Source of the DNA: SCUS01 sp966211675
Lineage (GTDB): Bacteria > Myxococcota_A > Polyangia > Polyangiales > Ga0077539
Assembly (NCBI GenBank): GCA_966211675.1
Contig: CBIHPK010000015.1
Span: 11,151-75,150 of the forward strand
Length of the DNA: 64,000 nt
Reading direction: 5' to 3'
The notes beneath the pieces are model-generated. The model saw only the letters and a list, made by a program, of their open reading frames with translations. It had not been told where the DNA came from and searched no databases. Positions 52,491 through 61,565 of the stretch are shown here, piece by piece. The first letter of the stretch is position 1; each line of letters opens with the position of its first letter. A program made the position numbers and the translations under genes.

Positions 52491-52943
52491 ATGGAGATCT
52501 CCGAGTCCGCGCCGCTCCTACAGCAGCTCATCATTCGTTTTCAGTCGTGGGATGAAGCGCAGGGCGAGGCTTCCGAGGGCGACGAGGCGTCCCTCTCGGC
52601 CGCCGAGCGCAAGGCCCTCCTCGACGAGCTCCGCGGCATCGTGGGCGACGTCGAGGGGGTCTACCATTCCGCCACACCCTGGCAGGCCTTCGTCGACTTC
52701 CTCTCGGCGCACTCCTCCCCTCACGGGGAGCGCGCTCGGCGCGAGCACGCCCTGCTCTGCTGCTACGAGCAGCTCTGCGAGCTCGACCTGCCCTTCCACG
52801 TGTCGAGCATGCTCCTGCGCCACCACGGCCTGATCAAGCGCGCGGCGAACGTGGCCGACGGCCGGCTTCACCTGCCGACGCCCCCTCGCGGTTCGGCCAC
52901 CTCGCGCGCATCGACCCCGGGCCACGGCAGCGCTTCGCGCTGA
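52491..52943 (+). CDS. Small hypothetical helical protein
   Basis: 150 residues from ATG 52491, with AGGAAGGG just upstream. The protein is all-alpha for residues 1-115 (SAAERKALLDELRGIVGDVEGVYHS, HALLCCYEQLCELDLPFHVSS) and then has a disordered Thr/Ser/Pro tail. Three Cys and several His cluster in the last helices. No TM or signal. It is 91 bp upstream of the glucan synthase on the same strand; a regulatory or accessory role is possible. Family unknown. Confidence 0.6.
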   Translation: MEISESAPLLQQLIIRFQSWDEAQGEASEGDEASLSAAERKALLDELRGIVGDVEGVYHSATPWQAFVDFLSAHSSPHGERARREHALLCCYEQLCELDLPFHVSSMLLRHHGLIKRAANVADGRLHLPTPPRGSATSRASTPGHGSASR

Positions 52944-53034
52944 CGACGTACATGCCTGGCACATTGTGGCAGTTTGCCATAGCAGGCGCCGGGTCCTGGG
53001 AGCGGACCGCGCCTGCTGAGTTGGAGGCTCGCCC

Positions 53035-56000
53035 ATGAACGACGTCCTGACCGTCGTGCCGGAGGTGCCTGCGGCGCCGGAGCACCTCACGGTCGAGCGC
53101 CTCGAGGCCCTCGCGGTGCAGCTCGCGCAGGCGCACCTGGGGCACACCCGGCGGGCCACCGCGCGGCACGGCGAGGACTACATCGCCCAGCTCCGGGCCA
53201 ACCGACGACAGCTCCTCGACAACTACCGCTCCACGCTCCGGGCCTCGGAGTCCGGGGGATGGATCTCCCCCGCGGGCGAGTGGCTGCTCGACAACTTCCA
53301 CGTGATCACCGAGCAGCTCCGCGAGGGGCGCGAGGACCTCCCCCGGCGCTTCTACCGGCAGCTCCCGGTGATCTCCGAGGGCCCGCACGCCGGACACCCG
53401 CGCGCCTTCGCCATCGCGATCCGGCTCATCGCCCTCACCGACGGCCTGCTCGACGTCGCGCTGCTGGTGCGCTTCCTCAACGCCTACCAGTCCGTCAACC
53501 CGCTCACCATCGGCGAGCTCTGGGCGATCCCCATCGCGCTGCGACACGGCTTCCTCGACCGGCTCGCTCGCATCGCGGCGCGTGTCGACCGCGCGAGGGT
53601 CGAGCGGGAGGCCGCCACCACCCTCGCGGACGAGCTCGCCCTCAGCGCCGCGAGCGGAACGGCCACCGTCGCGGAGGCCCTGGAGCACCGAGTGTCGCGG
53701 CGCGTGGAGCCCTCCACCACGATGTTCGCGACGGAGCTCGCGCTGCGCCTGCGCGACCGCCACCCCGCCCTCGCGCTGGCCACCGCGTGGCTCGAGCGCC
53801 GCTTCGCCGAGCAGGGGATGAGCCTGGAGGAGGCGATCCGCGCGGAGCATCGCAGCCAGGCCGCCAACCAGATCTCCGTCGGCAACTGCATCACCTCGAT
53901 GCGGACGATCACCGCCACCGACTGGAGCAAGGTCTTCGAGTCGCTCAGCGTCGTCGAGAGCGAGCTCCGTCGAGACCCCACGGGGACCTATCCCCGCATG
54001 GACTTCGCGACGCGCGACCGCTACCGCCACGTCGTCGAGCGCATCAGCAAGCGCACCGGGGTGCCCGAGCGCGAGGTCGCCGAGCGCGCCATCGCCCTGG
54101 CCCGGGCCGAGCTCGACCGCGCCGGCGAGTCCACCGAGACCTCTCGCCGCGCCCACGTCGGCTACTTCCTCGTCGACCGCGGGCTCGTGGAGCTCGAGGC
54201 CCAGGTCGCCTACCGACCCCCGCTGCGAGAGCGCCTCGGGCGGGCGGTCACGGCCCACGCGACCCTCGCGTACCTCGGCCCCATCGCGCTCGGCACCCTC
54301 GTCGTCGCGGCGGCCTTCGGGGAGCTCGCCCTGCGCCTCGGGGCCTCGCGCGCCGTCGCGGCGGCGCTCGCGCTCGTCGCGCTGGTGCCCGCGAGCGAGC
54401 TCGTCGCGAGCCTCGTCAACCTCGCGGTCACGGCCAACCGCGCGCCCCGGCTGCTGCCGAAGCTCGACTTCATCGACGGCATCCCGGCGGAGCTTCGCAC
54501 CCTCGTCGCGGTGCCCATGATGCTCACCAGCCGCGAGGCCATCGACGAGCAGGTCGAGGCGCTCGAGCTGCGCTTCCTCGCCAACCAGGACCCGGCGCTG
54601 CGCTTCGCCCTGCTCAGCGACTTCACCGACGCGCCCACGGAGCGCGCCCCCGGGGACGACGAGCTCGTGCACGCCGTGCGCCGCGGCATCGAGCGCCTCA
54701 ACGAGGTGCACGGGGGCGATCGCTTCTACCTGCTGCACCGCAAGCGCCTCTGGAGCGATGGGGAGCAGCGCTTCATGGGCTGGGAGCGCAAGCGCGGGAA
54801 GATCGAGGAGTTCAACCGCCTGCTGCTCGGCGACGCGGGCACGACCTTCACGGACGTCGTCGGCGACCGCGCGTGGCTCGCCGGGGTGCGCTACGTGATC
54901 ACCCTCGACGCGGACACGCAGCTCCCGCTGGGCACCGCGGCGCGGCTCGTCGCCACCATGGCGCACCCGCTCAACCGCCCGCGGGTCGACCCTCGCAGCG
55001 GCGTCGTGGTCGAGGGCTACGGCGTGCTCCAGCCGCGCGTCTCCGTGTCGCCGACGTCCGCGAGGCGCAGCCGCTTCGCGCAGGTCTTCGCCGACCAGGA
55101 GGGCCTCGACCCGTACACCAGCGCGGTCTCCGACGTGTACCAGGACCTCTTCGGCGAGGGCTCCTTCGTCGGCAAGGGGCTCTACGACGTGCGGGTCTTC
55201 GAGTCGGTGCTCCGGTGCCGCGTGCCCGACGGCACGGTGCTCTCGCACGACCTCCTCGAAGGGCTCTTCACCCGCGCGGGGCTCGTCTCCGACATCGAGC
55301 TCTTCGACGACATGCCGTCGCACTACCTCGCCGCGAGCCTGCGCCATCACCGCTGGATCCGCGGCGACTGGCAGATCGCCCCGTGGCTCCTCCCGACGCC
55401 GCCGCGCGAGGACGGAGGGCGCCTCGCCAACCCGCTCTCGCTCATCAGCCGGTGGAAGATCGCCGACAACCTCCGGCGCTCGCTCGTGGCGCCCGCGACG
55501 CTCGCGCTGCTCCTCGCCGGCTGGCTCCTCACCCCGCTGCCGCTCGCCTGGACCGCCGCGGTGGTCCTCCTCCTGGCGCTGCCCATCGTCGCGCACGGGG
55601 CCTCGGCGCTGGTGCGGCGCCCGCGCTACTCGACCTGGGAGGCGCACCTCCGCCGGGTGCTCCTCGACGCCGCGCAGAGCGCGCTGCGGTCGGCCGTCAC
55701 GCTGCTCTTCCTGCCGCACGAGGCGTCGGTGAGCGTCGACGCGATCGCGCGCGTCTCGTGGCGGCGCTTCGTGAGCCACCGCGGGCTGCTGGAGTGGACC
55801 ACCGCCGCGCAGGCCGAGCGCTCCGCCGGGCGCTCCGTCGCGTCGGCCTACCGCACCATGCTGACCTCGCTGGCCCCGGCCGCGGCGACGCTCGGGCTCG
55901 TCGCGCGGGGAGAGGTTCTGCCCGCGGTGACGCTGGCGCCGCTCGTGGTGGCGTGGGGTCTCTCCCCGGCCATCGCGGCGTGGCTGGGCCGGCCCGCGAA

Positions 56001-59000
56001 GGAGCCGTCGCGGGCGGTCAGCGCGGTGGCGCGGTACTTCCTCCGTCGCACCGCGCGCAAGACCTGGAGCTACTTCGAGACCTTCGTCACCGCGGAGGAC
56101 CACTTCCTCCCGCCGGACAACTACCAGGACGACCCGGCGCCCCTGGTCGCGCACCGCACCTCGCCGACCAACATGGGCCTCGCGCTGCTGGCCAACTTCG
56201 CCGCGCTCGACCTGGGCTACCTCGGCCTCCGCGGCTGCGTCGACCGGCTGGAGCGCGGCCTCTCCACCATGGAGAAGCTCACGCTGCACCGCGGGCACCT
56301 GCTCAACTGGTACGACACCCGCACCCTGCAGCCGCTGCCGCCCTCGTATGTCTCCACCGTCGACAGCGGCAACCTCGCGGGCATGCTCATCGCCCTGAAG
56401 CAGGGCTGCCTGCGCGCCTCGGAGCCGACCCCGGCCTCGCAGATCAGCGAGGGGATCGCCGACACCCTGCGGCTCCTCGACGAGGAGATCGAGCGCGCCG
56501 GGGACCGCTCGCTGCACCGGCTCCGGGCGCACGCCGAGGCCTTCGAGCCGCTGCTGGCGAAGCCGTCCTCCGAAGCCTCCGAGCGCGAGCCCTGGCTCCG
56601 CTCGCTGCTCGACGTCGCTCAGGCCCTGCAGCGCGAGGCCGCCGCAGGCCCGAACGACCCGCGTCACCGCGAGGTGATCCGGTGGGCGGGCGCCCTCATC
56701 GCGCAGGTCGAGTCGCACCTGCTGGACCTCGCAGACCAGGGCGACACGGTGCGCGCCCGGCTGGACGGGCTCGCGGCGCGCGCCGACGCGCTCGTCGAGG
56801 CGATGGACTTCACCTTCCTCTACCACCGCGACCGGCAGCTCTTCTCCATCGGCTACGACATCGGGGCCGAGCGCCTCGACGGCTCGTTCTACGACCTGCT
56901 GGCGAGCGAGTCGCGGCTCGGGAGCTTCGTCGCGATCGCCAAGGGCGACGTCCCGGTGCGGCACTGGCACAAGCTCGGACGGCCGCTCGCGCACGTGGGG
57001 CGCCACCGCGCGCTGCGCTCGTGGACGGGCACGATGTTCGAGTACCTGATGCCGTCGCTGCTCATGCGCAGCTACCGCAACACCCTGCTCGACCAGACCT
57101 GCCACGTGATCGTCGAGGGACAGATCGCCTACGGCGCGGAGTCCCACGTCCCCTGGGGCATCTCCGAGAGCGCCTACAACGCCCGCGACCTGCAGCTCAA
57201 CTACCAGTACGGCCCCTTCGGAGTGCCGGGCCTCGGGATCAAGCGCGGCCTCGGCGACGACCTGGTGGTCGCCCCCTACGCCACCGCCCTCGCGCTGCTG
57301 GTGAACCCCGCCGCGGCGGTGGAGAACCTCTGGCGGCTCGTCGCCGAGGGCCTCGAGGGCGAGTTCGGCTTCTACGAGTCCATCGACTACACGCCGGGGC
57401 GCGTGCCCGACGGGCAGCGCGGCGCCGTCGTGCGCGCGTTCATGGCGCACCACCAGGGCATGAGCCTGCTCGCGATCTCCGAGCACCTCGGGGGGCAGAT
57501 GACCGAGCGCTTCCACGCCGATCCGCGGGTGAAGGCGACGGAGCTGCTGCTGCAGGAGCGCGTGCCCCGCGAGGCGCCTATCGAGCGGCAGACCGAGGAG
57601 CAGCTGCGCATCCCGCGCCCCGCCCTGGAGACGCCGCACGAGGAGTGGCGGACGGCCCGCGTCGACGCGCCCCCGGAGGTGCACCTGCTCTCCAACGGCA
57701 GCTACTCGGTGATGCTCACCTCCGCCGGTGGCGGCTACAGCCGGCGGCGCGAGCTCGCCGTCACCCGCTGGCGGGAGGACCCGACGCGCGACGCGTGGGG
57801 GCAGTTCTTATACGTGCGCGACGTCTCGGGCGGGAGGTTCTGGTCGGCGACGCACCACCCCGCCGACCGCGCGGACGGGAGCACGGAGTTCTGCTTCCCC
57901 ATCGACCGCGCGGAGTTTCGCCGCGTGGCCGACGGCATCGAGACCAGCGTGGTCATCACCGTGGCCACCGAGGACGACGCCGAGGTGCGAGCGATCAAGC
58001 TCACCAACCAGTCGAGCCAGGCGCGCGAGCTCGAGGTCACCAGCTACATGGAGGTGGTCCTCGCGACGCCCGCCGCCGACGCCGCCCACCAGGCCTTCGC
58101 CAAGCTCTTCGTGGAGACCGAGTTCGTCCCCGAGCACGGCGCGCTCGTCGCGTCGCGCCGCCCTCGCTCCGCCGAGGAGAGCCGCTCGTGGGCCATGCAC
58201 GTCTGCGCCGTCGAGGGCGAGGGCGCGGGCGAGCTGGAGCACGAGACCGACCGCGGGCGCTTCCTCGGCCGGGGGCGCTCGACCCGCCGCCCCGCCGCCT
58301 TGGAGGCGCCGCTCTCGGGCACCACCGGGGCCGTGCTCGACCCGGTGCTCAGCCTGCGACGGCGGGTGCGCATCGGCCCGGGCAAGTCCGCGCGGCTGCT
58401 GTTCACGACGGCGGTCGCCGACACCCGCGAGGCCGCGCTGCTGCTGGCCGAGAAGTACGCTGACGCGGTCTCCGCCAACCGGGCCCCGGCGCTCGCCTGG
58501 ACGCACGCGCAGTCGCAGCTCCACTACCTCGATATCGGCGGCGACGAGGCGAGGCTCTTCCTCCGGCTCGCGGCGCGGGTGCTCTACGCCAGCCGCGACC
58601 TGCGCGCCCGCGAGGACGTCATCGCGCGCAACCGCCGCGGCCAGTCGGGCCTGTGGGCCTACGGCATCTCCGGGGACCTTCCGATCGTGCTCGTGCGCGT
58701 CGGCGGCGAGGAGCACATCGACCTGCTGCGCGAGGTGCTGCACGCACGGGAGTACTGGCGCATGCGCGGGCTCACGGTCGACCTCGTGGTGCTCAACGAG
58801 CACCCGCCCAGCTACCTCCAGGCCTTCCAGGACCAGCTCATGGGCATCGTGCGCTCGGGCCCGCGCGCCAGCCTCGTAGACCGGCCCGGCGGGGTCTTCG
58901 TGCGCCGCGCGGACATCATGCCCGTCGAGGACCAGACGCTGCTCGCCGCCGCCGCGAGGGTGATCCTCGTGGGGGGCCGCGGGACGCTCGCGGAGCAGGT

Positions 59001-61509
59001 CGACCGCCAGCTCCCGACGCCCACGCTGCCGCCGCCTCTCTCCATCCCCCGTCGCCCGGCGGCGGACGCGCCGGGCGCCGCGCTCCCGGCGGAGGCGCTG
59101 CGCTTCCCCAACGAGCTCGGCGGCTTCTCCGCGGACGGCCGGGAGTACGTGATCCGCCTCGGACCGAAGCAGTGGACGCCCGCGCCGTGGGTGAACGTGC
59201 TCGCCAACCCCGGCTTCGGCGCCCTCGTGAGCGAGGCCGGCTCGGGCTACGAGTGGGCCGAGAACAGCCACGAGAACCGCCTCACCGAGTGGACCAACGA
59301 CCCGGTCTCGGACCCCGCCACCGGGGCGATCTACGTCCGCGACGAGGAGACCGGCGCCTACTGGACCCCGACGCCGCTGCCCATCCGCGGCGCGGCCTCC
59401 TTCGTGGTGCGCCACGGCCAGGGCTACAGCGTCTTCCAATCGACGATCCGCGGCATCGCGCAGGAGCTGACGGTGCTCGTCGCCGCCGACGACCCGGTGA
59501 AGATCTCTCGGCTGACGCTGCGCAACACCGGCCGCTCGCCCCGCCGTCTCACGGTCACCGGCTACGTCGAGTGGACCCTCGGGGTGCTGCGCCCGATCGA
59601 CGCGATGCACGTCGCGACCTGCATCGACTTGGAGAGCCGGGCCTTCTTCGCGCGCAACACCTACCCCAACGACATGGGATCGCGGCTCTCCTTCGCGGAC
59701 CTCTCGCCGAGCTTCACCACGTACACGGGCGACCGGGCGGAGGTGCTCGGGCTCCACGGCGACCTGGCCCGCCCCGCGGCGCTCGGCCGCTCCGGTCTCA
59801 GCGACCGGGTCGGCGCGGGCTACGACCCCTGCGCGGCGCTCCAGGTGGAGATCGTCCTCGGGCCCGGCGAGGAGCGCGAGGTGGTGCTGGTGGTGGGCCA
59901 GGTGATCGAGGCCTCGCACGCCCGCTCCCTCGTCGCGCGCTACCGCGAGCCGGGCGCCGCGGGGCGCGAGCTCGACGCCGTGAAGCGCCGGTGGGACGAG
60001 CTCCTGGGCGCGATCGAGGTCCACACCCCCGACGAGGGCCTCGACCTCCTCGTCAACCGCTGGCTGCTCTACCAGACGGTCACCTGCCGGCTCTGGGGGC
60101 GCACCGGGCTCTACCAGTCCGGCGGGGCCTACGGCTTCCGCGACCAGCTCCAGGACGTGATGGCCCTCGTCTACGCACGGCCCGACCTGGCGCGCGAGCA
60201 CATCCTGCGCGCCGCCGCGCGGCAGTTTCCGGAAGGGGACGCGCAGCACTGGTGGCACCCGCCCACGGGCCGCGGCGTGCGCACCCGCTTCGCCGACGAC
60301 TACCTCTGGCTGCCCTTCGTGACCGCGCACTACGTCGCGACCACCGGCGACGCCGCCGTGCTCGACGAGCGCGTGCCCTTCATCGAGGCGCGAGCGCTGG
60401 AGCCCGGCGAGGCCGAGGCCTACCTCCTTCCGACGCTCTCCGAGCAGGCCGCCTCGCTCTACGAGCACTGCACCCGCGCGCTCGATCGCAGCATGGTCAC
60501 GGGCCCGCACGGGCTCCCGCTCATCGGCTGCGGCGACTGGAACGACGGCATGAACCGCATCGGCGCCGCCGGCCGCGGGGAGAGCGTGTGGATGGTGTGG
60601 TTCCTGGTGGCCACGATGGAGCGCTTCGCGGTGCTGCTCGACGCGCGCCGCGACGACGAGCGCGCGGAGCGGTACCGCGCCCACGTCGCGAGGCTGAAGG
60701 CCGCCGCGGAGGAGCACGCCTGGGACGGCGAGTGGTACCTCCGCGCGTTCTTCGACGACGGCACCCCGCTCGGCACCGCGAAGGCCGACGAGTGCCGCAT
60801 CGACTCGCTCACGCAGAGCTGGGGGGTGATCTCCGGCGCGGCCGATCGGGAGCGGGCCGCCCGCGCGCTGGCCTCCGTCGAGGAGCACCTCGTCGACCGC
60901 GAGGCCTCGATGCTGAAGCTCCTGGCGCCACCCTTCGACCGCACGCCGCGCGACCCCGGGTACATCAAGGGCTACGTCCCGGGCGTGCGAGAGAACGGCG
61001 GGCAGTACACGCACGCGGCGGCCTGGGTGGTGCTCGCGGAGACCGTGCTCGGGCGCGGCGACCAGGCGGGGGCGCTGCTGCGGCTCATCAACCCGGTGCA
61101 CATCACCTCCACGCCCGCGGGGCTCGCGCGCTACCGGGTCGAGCCCTACGTCGTCGCCGCCGACCTCGCCGCGGTCGACCCGCACCGCGGCCGCGGCGGA
61201 TGGACCTGGTACACCGGCTCCTCGAGCTGGGTGTACCGCGTGGCCCTGGAGTCCCTGCTGGGCTTCACCGTGCGAGGGTCCACGCTCTCCTTCGACCCGT
61301 GCATCCCCGCCGACTGGCCGGGCTTCACCCTCACCTGGCGCCGCGGCGCGACCACCTGGGAGGTGAGCGTCGAGAACCCCCACGGCGTCCAGCGCGGCGT
61401 CGCCGAGGTGACCGTCGATGGGCGATCCGCGCCCGACCGGCGCGCGGCCCTGGTCGACGACGGCGCGGTGCACCGAATCCGCGTGCTGCTCGGCGCGCCG
61501 CCCGGCTGA
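53035..61509 (+). CDS. ndvB: Cyclic beta-1,2-glucan synthase (NdvB/Cgs type)
   Basis: 2,824 residues, the usual size. GGAGG lies 8 bases before ATG 53035. TM segments near 405-465, 820-860 and 940-985 flank a cytosolic GT84 domain with DADTQLPLG (about 624) and RHHRWIRGDWQ (about 770). A glucoamylase-like domain follows (FLYHRDRQLFSIGYDIG, about 1260). Two GH94-type phosphorylase modules cover about 1560-2050 and 2060-2820; GCGDWNDGMNRIG near 2498 holds the catalytic acid. It initiates, extends, length-controls and cyclises periplasmic glucan. Confidence 0.95.
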   Translation: MNDVLTVVPEVPAAPEHLTVERLEALAVQLAQAHLGHTRRATARHGEDYIAQLRANRRQLLDNYRSTLRASESGGWISPAGEWLLDNFHVITEQLREGREDLPRRFYRQLPVISEGPHAGHPRAFAIAIRLIALTDGLLDVALLVRFLNAYQSVNPLTIGELWAIPIALRHGFLDRLARIAARVDRARVEREAATTLADELALSAASGTATVAEALEHRVSRRVEPSTTMFATELALRLRDRHPALALATAWLERRFAEQGMSLEEAIRAEHRSQAANQISVGNCITSMRTITATDWSKVFESLSVVESELRRDPTGTYPRMDFATRDRYRHVVERISKRTGVPEREVAERAIALARAELDRAGESTETSRRAHVGYFLVDRGLVELEAQVAYRPPLRERLGRAVTAHATLAYLGPIALGTLVVAAAFGELALRLGASRAVAAALALVALVPASELVASLVNLAVTANRAPRLLPKLDFIDGIPAELRTLVAVPMMLTSREAIDEQVEALELRFLANQDPALRFALLSDFTDAPTERAPGDDELVHAVRRGIERLNEVHGGDRFYLLHRKRLWSDGEQRFMGWERKRGKIEEFNRLLLGDAGTTFTDVVGDRAWLAGVRYVITLDADTQLPLGTAARLVATMAHPLNRPRVDPRSGVVVEGYGVLQPRVSVSPTSARRSRFAQVFADQEGLDPYTSAVSDVYQDLFGEGSFVGKGLYDVRVFESVLRCRVPDGTVLSHDLLEGLFTRAGLVSDIELFDDMPSHYLAASLRHHRWIRGDWQIAPWLLPTPPREDGGRLANPLSLISRWKIADNLRRSLVAPATLALLLAGWLLTPLPLAWTAAVVLLLALPIVAHGASALVRRPRYSTWEAHLRRVLLDAAQSALRSAVTLLFLPHEASVSVDAIARVSWRRFVSHRGLLEWTTAAQAERSAGRSVASAYRTMLTSLAPAAATLGLVARGEVLPAVTLAPLVVAWGLSPAIAAWLGRPAKEPSRAVSAVARYFLRRTARKTWSYFETFVTAEDHFLPPDNYQDDPAPLVAHRTSPTNMGLALLANFAALDLGYLGLRGCVDRLERGLSTMEKLTLHRGHLLNWYDTRTLQPLPPSYVSTVDSGNLAGMLIALKQGCLRASEPTPASQISEGIADTLRLLDEEIERAGDRSLHRLRAHAEAFEPLLAKPSSEASEREPWLRSLLDVAQALQREAAAGPNDPRHREVIRWAGALIAQVESHLLDLADQGDTVRARLDGLAARADALVEAMDFTFLYHRDRQLFSIGYDIGAERLDGSFYDLLASESRLGSFVAIAKGDVPVRHWHKLGRPLAHVGRHRALRSWTGTMFEYLMPSLLMRSYRNTLLDQTCHVIVEGQIAYGAESHVPWGISESAYNARDLQLNYQYGPFGVPGLGIKRGLGDDLVVAPYATALALLVNPAAAVENLWRLVAEGLEGEFGFYESIDYTPGRVPDGQRGAVVRAFMAHHQGMSLLAISEHLGGQMTERFHADPRVKATELLLQERVPREAPIERQTEEQLRIPRPALETPHEEWRTARVDAPPEVHLLSNGSYSVMLTSAGGGYSRRRELAVTRWREDPTRDAWGQFLYVRDVSGGRFWSATHHPADRADGSTEFCFPIDRAEFRRVADGIETSVVITVATEDDAEVRAIKLTNQSSQARELEVTSYMEVVLATPAADAAHQAFAKLFVETEFVPEHGALVASRRPRSAEESRSWAMHVCAVEGEGAGELEHETDRGRFLGRGRSTRRPAALEAPLSGTTGAVLDPVLSLRRRVRIGPGKSARLLFTTAVADTREAALLLAEKYADAVSANRAPALAWTHAQSQLHYLDIGGDEARLFLRLAARVLYASRDLRAREDVIARNRRGQSGLWAYGISGDLPIVLVRVGGEEHIDLLREVLHAREYWRMRGLTVDLVVLNEHPPSYLQAFQDQLMGIVRSGPRASLVDRPGGVFVRRADIMPVEDQTLLAAAARVILVGGRGTLAEQVDRQLPTPTLPPPLSIPRRPAADAPGAALPAEALRFPNELGGFSADGREYVIRLGPKQWTPAPWVNVLANPGFGALVSEAGSGYEWAENSHENRLTEWTNDPVSDPATGAIYVRDEETGAYWTPTPLPIRGAASFVVRHGQGYSVFQSTIRGIAQELTVLVAADDPVKISRLTLRNTGRSPRRLTVTGYVEWTLGVLRPIDAMHVATCIDLESRAFFARNTYPNDMGSRLSFADLSPSFTTYTGDRAEVLGLHGDLARPAALGRSGLSDRVGAGYDPCAALQVEIVLGPGEEREVVLVVGQVIEASHARSLVARYREPGAAGRELDAVKRRWDELLGAIEVHTPDEGLDLLVNRWLLYQTVTCRLWGRTGLYQSGGAYGFRDQLQDVMALVYARPDLAREHILRAAARQFPEGDAQHWWHPPTGRGVRTRFADDYLWLPFVTAHYVATTGDAAVLDERVPFIEARALEPGEAEAYLLPTLSEQAASLYEHCTRALDRSMVTGPHGLPLIGCGDWNDGMNRIGAAGRGESVWMVWFLVATMERFAVLLDARRDDERAERYRAHVARLKAAAEEHAWDGEWYLRAFFDDGTPLGTAKADECRIDSLTQSWGVISGAADRERAARALASVEEHLVDREASMLKLLAPPFDRTPRDPGYIKGYVPGVRENGGQYTHAAAWVVLAETVLGRGDQAGALLRLINPVHITSTPAGLARYRVEPYVVAADLAAVDPHRGRGGWTWYTGSSSWVYRVALESLLGFTVRGSTLSFDPCIPADWPGFTLTWRRGATTWEVSVENPHGVQRGVAEVTVDGRSAPDRRAALVDDGAVHRIRVLLGAPPG

Positions 61510-61565
61510 TTCCGGCAACGCTGGATTCGCAGGATGGCGCGGTGATAGCGTCCCCGGCCACGGTG

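Noticed and set aside
52957..52972. Possible sigma-54 promoter (TGGCAC followed by GGCAG) before the glucan synthase
   Set aside because: The GG-to-GC distance is one base short and the -12 element lacks TTGC.
52834..61518. Very long antisense frames opposite the glucan synthase
   Set aside because: Low-complexity His/Arg/Ala/Glu translations, explained by codon bias of the real plus-strand gene.
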